The position numbers and the translations under genes were made by a program. The notes under the pieces are model-generated. The model made no database searches. It was not told the origin of the DNA and worked only from the letters and a program-made list of their open reading frames with translations. From Methanocella_A sp049676595 (GTDB taxonomy: Archaea; Halobacteriota; Methanocellia; Methanocellales; Methanocellaceae), in NCBI RefSeq assembly GCF_049676595.1, contig NZ_CP187259.1:1364001-1428000 (forward strand): 64,000 nt of DNA, read 5' to 3'. Below, piece by piece: positions 59,231-64,000 of this stretch (positions within the stretch are counted from its first letter, which is position 1; each line of letters starts with the position of its first letter).

Positions 59231-60163
59231 TTACTTCGGAGCAATCTTTGCTGCGTCAGCGGGCTGGGCCGGAGTAACGCAAACCGGGGACCTGATATAG
59301 ATCCACCAGTAGGCCATCGCCACGAAGACTGCTGCTCCGACGATGTTGCCCAGGGTAACCGGGATCAGGTTGTTCCAGATGAAGTTGACCCAGCCTCCGG
59401 CGCCGAGAAGCGAAGCCGGTATCGTGACCTTTGCTGCGGTCAGGGTGGCGGCGATGCCGGCGTCGTTTGCCGCGAAGATGCCCAGCGGGATGAAGAACAT
59501 GTTAGCGACACTGTGCTCGAAGCCGATAGTTACGAAGGCCATGATCGGGAACCAGCAGGCCATGATCTTGCTGATGATATCGTCAGCGCTGACAGCCAGC
59601 CACACTGCAAGGCAAACCAGCCAGTTACAGCCGATTCCTCTGAAGAACGCCTGCTCCCAGGTCAGGCCGACCTTGCCACCTGCGACGGATACTGCCCAGC
59701 TTGCCCATGGCATGGCGTTGAACAGTCCAGTCATATAAGCAAGGAAGAACGCTACGAAAACTGCGCCGATAAAGTTGCCGATAAATACTAAAGTCCAGTT
59801 TATTGTCAGGCCTTTCAGCCCGGTCTTTTTATCGAAAAGTGCCATTGGCGCAAACATCATATTTCCGGTCAAGAGCTCGGAGCCTCCGATGACGACCAGC
59901 ATGAGGCCGACAGGGAACACTGCGCCCGCAGCAAACTTAACCAGCCCGCTTGGTATAGCCAGCTTATTGATAGATCCGTCCGCAAGCGTGATTGTACCGT
60001 TGGAAAGACCGCCGGCTACAATTTCACTTAACAGCGCACCAAATGCAATGTATGCGCCGGCCAAGAAGGCCAATACAAGTAACTTAGTCCATGTGGTGTT
60101 ACATTTTGTCTGTCCTGAAGCAATCGCTGCCTTAGCAATATCTGCAGGTCCTTTAAATGCCAT
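59231..60163 (-). CDS. fdhC: formate transporter FdhC (FNT family)
   Basis: A 310-residue formate/nitrite-channel-family protein. It starts MAFKGPADIAKAAIASGQTK and has about six helices. Typical FNT segments are SGLVKFAAGAVFPVGLMLVV with GGSELLTGN, then FIGNFIGAVFVAFFLAYMTG, then FFRGIGCNWLVCLAVWLAVSADDI and the last NNLIPVTLGNIVGAAVF. A strong ribosome site, ggatagg-agg, precedes ATG 60163. It is the first gene of the operon and would supply formate. Confidence 0.95.
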   Translation of the reverse strand: MAFKGPADIAKAAIASGQTKCNTTWTKLLVLAFLAGAYIAFGALLSEIVAGGLSNGTITLADGSINKLAIPSGLVKFAAGAVFPVGLMLVVIGGSELLTGNMMFAPMALFDKKTGLKGLTINWTLVFIGNFIGAVFVAFFLAYMTGLFNAMPWASWAVSVAGGKVGLTWEQAFFRGIGCNWLVCLAVWLAVSADDIISKIMACWFPIMAFVTIGFEHSVANMFFIPLGIFAANDAGIAATLTAAKVTIPASLLGAGGWVNFIWNNLIPVTLGNIVGAAVFVAMAYWWIYIRSPVCVTPAQPADAAKIAPK

Positions 60164-60310
60164 ACTTTAACCTCCTATCCAAAGTATTGATGCATGATGG
60201 CTTCTATCGGCGGGACAGTCAATTTTACCCCGTGCCCCCGACTAGTAAGCCATAAGGAAAAATTACTATTTATTCAGTAATTAGTATATATACGTTTCCA
60301 TAGAAGCTTC
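60164..60310 (-). promoter_or_regulatory. fdhC promoter and leader
   Basis: On the minus strand the TATA-like palindrome gtatatatac at about 60284-60293 lies some 125 bases before the fdhC start. Transcription would begin near 60260, leaving a leader of about 95 bases that ends in the ribosome site taggagg. Confidence 0.55.
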
Positions 60311-60324
60311 ATAAAAAAAATTTA

Positions 60325-60449
60325 TTGCCAGGAATGTGAAAAAAAGCGGTTATAATTTTTTTCACACTCTCCAGGCAAGTGATTAGGCGGTATCCAATCA
60401 GTGCTATATCGCTTCTAGAATATATAACTTTCATACATTCCTGACAATG
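60325..60449. promoter_or_regulatory. triple motif and inverted repeat upstream of fdhC
   Basis: Arm one, ttgccaggaatgtgaaaaaa (60325-60345), pairs with the mirrored ttttttcacactctccaggc (60355-60378) through a ten-base loop. A third copy, ttgtcaggaatgtatgaaa on the minus strand, lies at about 60429-60449. The shared core is ttg-n-caggaatgt. It is placed about 65-190 bases upstream of the predicted fdhC start, the expected zone for an activator. The binding protein is unknown. Confidence 0.5.
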
Positions 60450-60977
60450 TATAAAATAAATAAAATGGATTACAGAGGCACAATAGTAATCAATTTATGA
60501 TTTTATAAAATAAAGTTTAATCGATATAACTTACTTTTTAATGGTACTTTATAAAATTTATGATTAGAAATTTCCTTATTGAAATGACTTTCTTTCAAAA
60601 ATGAAACTGCCAAATTATCAACCGGTAATGTAATGATAATTGATGATAGTTTATTTCAGCCTACCTAAACTATCCTCTAATATTTTCTTATGCAATAAGT
60701 TCTTACATTTTTATAAGTAGCCGCATATATACTGCAAATTAGCATATTCAATATTGTTCAATAATGCTAAAAACTAAAAGATTTAACTTTTTATGTTTTT
60801 TACAAAAATTTCCCGGGGAAGTACCTGGTAATCCGCTTAAGCTTCTTCCTGTAAATATGTCCGGCTTATGGGGTGACTTGAGATTGTCCTTGACAGTTTT
60901 CAGCGCAGAGTATTCCGATCGTTTACCGTAAGCCTAAATATCAATGCCGTGTCATTTACTTACATCGGTGTGTGAAA
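60450..60977. other. AT-rich intergenic region
   Basis: About 530 bases of strongly AT-rich DNA between the fdhC regulatory repeats and the stress-protein gene. It contains TATA-like stretches (for example aagtagccgcatatatac near 60715) but no coding signal. A GC-richer part with ggtgacttgag lies at 60850-60960, just before the UspA start. I see no RNA gene. Confidence 0.5.
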
Positions 60978-61367
60978 ATGAATGTCCTACTGGCAACAGA
61001 TGGCAAACCGCATTCCGATAAAGCGGTTCAGTATGCCATCGAGTATGCGGAGCGCTTCGGGGCAAACCTGTTCATCGTGTTCGCGGTGAGCCCCAGGCCC
61101 GGCGAAGATCGCGACAGCGTGATCAAGAATGGCATGAGTGTCCTGGAAACTGTCAAGCAGCAGGCCCTCGAAAAGAAAATCCCTGTTACCACGATGTTGG
61201 AGGCAGGTAACCCTTACGAGGCGACTCTGGCTGTATCCGACCGGATCAAGGCGGACGCCATAGTCGTGGGGACCTCGGGCAAAACTGTGCTCGATCGGGC
61301 GCTCATCGGCAGCGTATCAGAATATATTGTTCGCAACGCTAAGTGCACGGTAATCGTAGTGCGTTAA
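60978..61367 (+). CDS. universal stress protein UspA family
   Basis: A 129-residue ATP-binding-type UspA domain. It starts MNVLLATDGKPHSDKAVQYA, with the alpha/beta fold, and ends VVGTSGKTVLDRALIGSVSE, then YIVRNAKCTVIVV. The Gly-x2-Gly-x9-Gly type nucleotide motif lies in GTSGKTVLDRALIGS. GTG at 60972 is an alternative start, but ATG at 60978 has ggtgtg upstream. It is divergent from fdhC and may respond to energy stress, but no link is shown. Confidence 0.9.
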   Translation: MNVLLATDGKPHSDKAVQYAIEYAERFGANLFIVFAVSPRPGEDRDSVIKNGMSVLETVKQQALEKKIPVTTMLEAGNPYEATLAVSDRIKADAIVVGTSGKTVLDRALIGSVSEYIVRNAKCTVIVVR

Positions 61368-61374
61368 AAAATTT

Positions 61375-62121
61375 TTATAATTTTCTCTTTTGCTCCCACC
61401 TGTCGATGGCTAACATGATGCCCTGGATAATAGCCTGCGGCCTCGGGGGACAGCCGGGTATGTATACGTCGACCGGAATCATTGCATCTACTCCGTTATA
61501 TACTGCATACGAGTCCCTGAAAATGCCGCCTGTTATAGCACAGGCGCCCATGGCGATGACCATCTTCGGGTCCGGGGTGGCATTGTAAGACTGCATCAGG
61601 CCGCGTTCCATGTTCCTTGTGACAGGCCCGGTGACCAGCAGTGCATCGGCGTGTCTTGGGGAGGCTACTATGTGCAGGCCGAAACGTTCGATGTCGTAGA
61701 TCGCATTTGACAGCGCATTGACTTCGACTTCGCACCCATTGCAGGAGCCTGCGTCGACTTCCCTGATAGCCAGCGAGCGGCCAAAAGTCTTCTTGATCTT
61801 CTTTTCCAGTTCTCTACCTGCCGTTTCCATGTCGAAGTCCGGCTTCGTCCGGGACGCCAGCTCGTATTCCCCGGTCATCCTGATAGCCTCGCAGGCGTCG
61901 GCGCAGGCGCCGCAGAATATGCACCTGCCGGGCGAGATTTCTATCCTGCTATTTATCGCTCCTGCCGGGCAGGCGGCAATGCACTTGCCGCAGTTGTCGC
62001 ACTTGCTCTTATCGACTGCGGGCATGCCCAGGAATTTATCCGGGGTCCTGAAAGGCTCCGCCGGATACCGGGAAGTTACAACGCCCTTTTTGAGGAAGCC
62101 TGATTTGATAACGTCGAACAT
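61375..62121 (-). CDS. Ehr-type complex small subunit with ferredoxin domain (NuoB/HycG-like)
   Basis: A 248-residue subunit. Residues about 35-80 carry two [4Fe-4S] motifs (CDNCGKCIAACP and CIFCGACADACE). The NuoB/HycG-like part has CNGCEVEVNAL, then GACAITGG and PGCPPRP, so all four proximal-cluster cysteines are present. This is a fused ferredoxin-small subunit of a group 4 hydrogenase-type complex. The gene is the last of the visible operon, directly after the large subunit. Confidence 0.85.
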   Translation of the reverse strand: MFDVIKSGFLKKGVVTSRYPAEPFRTPDKFLGMPAVDKSKCDNCGKCIAACPAGAINSRIEISPGRCIFCGACADACEAIRMTGEYELASRTKPDFDMETAGRELEKKIKKTFGRSLAIREVDAGSCNGCEVEVNALSNAIYDIERFGLHIVASPRHADALLVTGPVTRNMERGLMQSYNATPDPKMVIAMGACAITGGIFRDSYAVYNGVDAMIPVDVYIPGCPPRPQAIIQGIMLAIDRWEQKRKL

Positions 62122-62129
62122 TTTTTCAC

Positions 62130-63704
62130 CTACAGATCGTTGCCCGAGTAGGACAGGTTAAAGCTCTTGTTCACCAGCGGGAAGTCCGGTACGATGTTGC
62201 CCGGGGTAGCTATTTCCATGGCAAGCCAGTTACAAAACGAAGGGTCCCTGATCTTGTGCCTGAAGGGCTTGTTGCCGTCGCCCGACAGTATCCAGTGGAG
62301 AAGCTCTCCTCTCGGGGCCTCGACCAGGCTGATCCCGATCTTGCCCGGGGGGATGTCGGGGACTGCTGCCCTGATATCCCCGGCGGGCAGTTTATCCAGC
62401 GCCTGTTCGATCAGGCTCATAGATTCGTAGATCTCCCCTATCTTTACCTGCATGCGGGCGTTAACGTCACCCTCTTTTAGCATGTGTACAGCAAAGTTCA
62501 GATCACCATATGCTGCGTACGGGTGGTCCCGCCGCACGTCCCGGTTGACGCCGCTTGCCCTGGCTCCGGGCCCCACTACATTGAGGTTGACAGCTGCTTC
62601 GAGAGGAAGCCTGCCTGTCGTCTCCGTCCTGTCCAGGATAGACGGCTGGCCGTTGACCAGGTCTACGAAATCTTTGAAGTCGAGCTTGGCCTTGACTATC
62701 GCAGTCCTGATCTCCTGGATGTCGTCCTTTGTCAGGTCCTGCCGCACTCCTCCGATTTTATTGACTGATCGCAGCAGCCTGCTGCCAGTGATGCGCTCGT
62801 TCAGTTGCAGCATCCGTTCCCTTAAAATGTATGCATGCTGGGCGCCTACATTATATGCGGTGTCAAGGGATATGCCGCCAGCGTCGCCGAGGTGGTTGTA
62901 GATGCGCTCCATCTCGAGGAACACGGTCCGTATGTACCGGGCTCTGTCGGGCACCTCTACGTCTGCAAGTTGTTCCACCGTCTGGCAGTAGGCTGTCGAG
63001 TGAGCCATGCCGTTGTCCCCGGAGATACGCTCGGACAGGAACACGCCTTTATCATAAGTCATGCCTTCGGAGATCTTTTCAATACCCTTGTGCACGTAGC
63101 CCATGCGGATCTCCAGGTTGAGGACCGGTTCCCCGGCTACGCTGAAGCGGAAGTGGCCGGGCTCGATGACGCCCGCGTGTACCGGGCCTACTGGTATTTC
63201 GAAGACGCCTTGGCCCTCCACCCTGTGGTAAGGGTATTCAGTAGCCACCTTTTCAGGCCTGCCTTTGGTGTCCTTTCGCAGGGGATGGTAGTCCTCGGGC
63301 CAGGTATCGTACAGCACCAGCGGCCGGAGGTCCGGGTGCCCGACAGGGGTCAGCCCAAACATATCCGAAATTTCCCTCTCGAACCAGTTAGCCGAGTAGA
63401 TCATGGGCGTCAGGGACTGGAAGGTACCGGGAGATTCAGGTATTTCCGCTTCGATGTTGACGATCAGGTTCTTCGAGGCTATGGGCATCACCGCATACAT
63501 CGTGTACCCGCCGGTAACCTGCCTGGTGTCCGCCACATGCAAGGTGGCCAGGGTGGCCCCGTATCTCTTCGCCACGAAAGAGGCCACGTAGGGAAGGGCG
63601 TCTTTGCCAGCCCTGACAAAGACGTTGTTTCCGACATCGTGGGCCGATGCCATCTCTGCGCCGAAAGCGGCGGTAATCTCGTTGGTGATGTTTTTCGTCG
63701 TCAT
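62130..63704 (-). CDS. Ehr-type complex large subunit (NuoCD/HycE-like) lacking Ni-Fe ligands
   Basis: A 524-residue fused protein. Residues about 1-150 match the 30-kDa NuoC part (NWFEREISDMFGLTPVGHPD). Residues 190-524 match the 49-kDa/HycE part (GPVHAGVIEPGHFRFSV, RMGYVHKGIEK, FLEMERIYNHLGDAGG). In true group 4 hydrogenases the first Ni-Fe motif is RxCGxC. Here it reads ERISGDNG (Ser228, Asn231). At the C-terminus the DPCxxC motif is replaced by FNLSYSGND. With no cysteine ligands, it cannot hold the Ni-Fe centre. This is the hallmark of energy-converting-hydrogenase-related (Ehr) complexes. Confidence 0.9.
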   Translation of the reverse strand: MTTKNITNEITAAFGAEMASAHDVGNNVFVRAGKDALPYVASFVAKRYGATLATLHVADTRQVTGGYTMYAVMPIASKNLIVNIEAEIPESPGTFQSLTPMIYSANWFEREISDMFGLTPVGHPDLRPLVLYDTWPEDYHPLRKDTKGRPEKVATEYPYHRVEGQGVFEIPVGPVHAGVIEPGHFRFSVAGEPVLNLEIRMGYVHKGIEKISEGMTYDKGVFLSERISGDNGMAHSTAYCQTVEQLADVEVPDRARYIRTVFLEMERIYNHLGDAGGISLDTAYNVGAQHAYILRERMLQLNERITGSRLLRSVNKIGGVRQDLTKDDIQEIRTAIVKAKLDFKDFVDLVNGQPSILDRTETTGRLPLEAAVNLNVVGPGARASGVNRDVRRDHPYAAYGDLNFAVHMLKEGDVNARMQVKIGEIYESMSLIEQALDKLPAGDIRAAVPDIPPGKIGISLVEAPRGELLHWILSGDGNKPFRHKIRDPSFCNWLAMEIATPGNIVPDFPLVNKSFNLSYSGNDL

Positions 63705-64000
63705 ACGGAACCTCCGAAGATGGCCACTATCTGAGACAGCAGGTCGCTGAGCGCCAGCGGAACATAGATCCCCAGGGCCAGCGTTGCCAGCAGCAGCACG
63801 GCCATGACGCCCAGGCCGAGATAGTTGGGCTCTCCCTTGATCATGCCTGCGGCAGGCTCCCCAAAGGCCATCCTGCCCACGTGGTACATGAAGCCGGCGA
63901 AGATGACCACCAGCAGGAGCAGGTACAGGATGCTCACGATCAGGTTGCCCTGGGTGATGCCCGCTATCAGGATGATGATCTCGCTGATGAAGATGCTGAA
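63701..64000 (-). CDS. NuoL/HyfF-like membrane antiporter subunit, 3' part only
   Basis: The gene is cut by the window end; the visible 99 residues are its C-terminus. They contain FISEIIILIAGI and GNLIVSILYLLLLVVIFAGF, then MYHVGRMAFGEP, typical of the last helices of Mrp/NuoL-type ion-translocating subunits of group 4 hydrogenase complexes, and end in a hydrophobic helix (YVPLALSDLLSQIVAIFGGS). Its stop overlaps the start of the large subunit by four bases, so they form one operon. It suggests ion pumping coupled to the complex. Confidence 0.8.
   Translation of the reverse strand, partial: FSIFISEIIILIAGITQGNLIVSILYLLLLVVIFAGFMYHVGRMAFGEPAAGMIKGEPNYLGLGVMAVLLLATLALGIYVPLALSDLLSQIVAIFGGSV

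Noticed and set aside
62130..63704. Functional Ni-Fe group 4 hydrogenase large subunit
   Set aside because: All four expected Ni-Fe cysteine ligands are replaced (ERISGDNG and FNLSYSGND), so the metal centre cannot form.

Overview
The window looks like a chromosomal segment of a euryarchaeal methanogen. Archaeal information-processing genes (histone, SRP54, TrmY, Pus10, L21e, RpoF, aCPSF1/FttA, proteasome beta, archaeal topoisomerase I) sit beside F420-type formate dehydrogenases, the formate-dependent purine enzyme PurP and a hydrogenase-related membrane complex. GC-rich coding DNA, AT-rich archaeal promoters (TATA boxes, GGTGA-type ribosome sites, some leaderless starts) and the gene set fit a Methanocella-like (Rice Cluster I) organism. 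The genus is inferred from gene content, not from a search.

Layout. 1-6.7 kb: hemerythrin-like protein, YdjM-like membrane hydrolase, a tiny secreted Cys/Gly/Pro protein, DUF169, TopA, a membrane protein and an unlisted 51-residue Cys-rich protein. 7-9.4 kb: PadR regulator with a MacB-like ABC exporter. 9.4-15 kb: RNase H-like protein, YHS protein, rubredoxin, small membrane proteins, two proteins with Lys/Ala/Pro tails, and a beta-lactamase-fold nuclease. 15-19.8 kb: histone, orphan DNA methylase, ketopantoate reductase, HflX, nitroreductase. 19.8-22.6 kb: ArsR-controlled Zn/Cd/Pb P-type ATPase. 23-26.7 kb: SRP54, TrmY, RDD protein, lipoprotein. 26.7-28.5 kb: hgcA-hgcB, the mercury methylation pair, behind an AbrB-like gene rich in vicinal cysteines. 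28.5-30 kb: nitroreductase and a VapBC-type pair. 30-34 kb: translation/transcription operon (pus10, rpl21e, rpoF, DUF655, ksgA, HemK-like). 34-43 kb: secreted and membrane proteins, a broken Lrp/AsnC regulator, Nnr, MoaC, TrmJ, phosphodiesterase, AI-2E-type permease. 43-49.9 kb: proteasome beta, FttA, FMN-binding protein, a large repeat complex, MTA phosphorylase, methyltransferase.

50-60.2 kb is a formate island. It holds fdhA2-fdhB2, then divergent purP, then fdhC-fdhA1-fdhB1 with a beta-carbonic anhydrase. FdhC would import formate, FdhAB would oxidise it with F420, carbonic anhydrase would interconvert CO2 and bicarbonate, and PurP would use formate for purine synthesis. At 61.4-64 kb, cut by the window end, lies an operon resembling group 4 membrane hydrogenases. 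Its large subunit has lost all four Ni-Fe cysteine ligands, so it is an Ehr-type complex rather than a hydrogenase.

The intergenic DNA carries several unrelated families of hairpin repeats built from short imperfect direct repeats, each in two or more copies, plus one perfect 60-bp tandem array.
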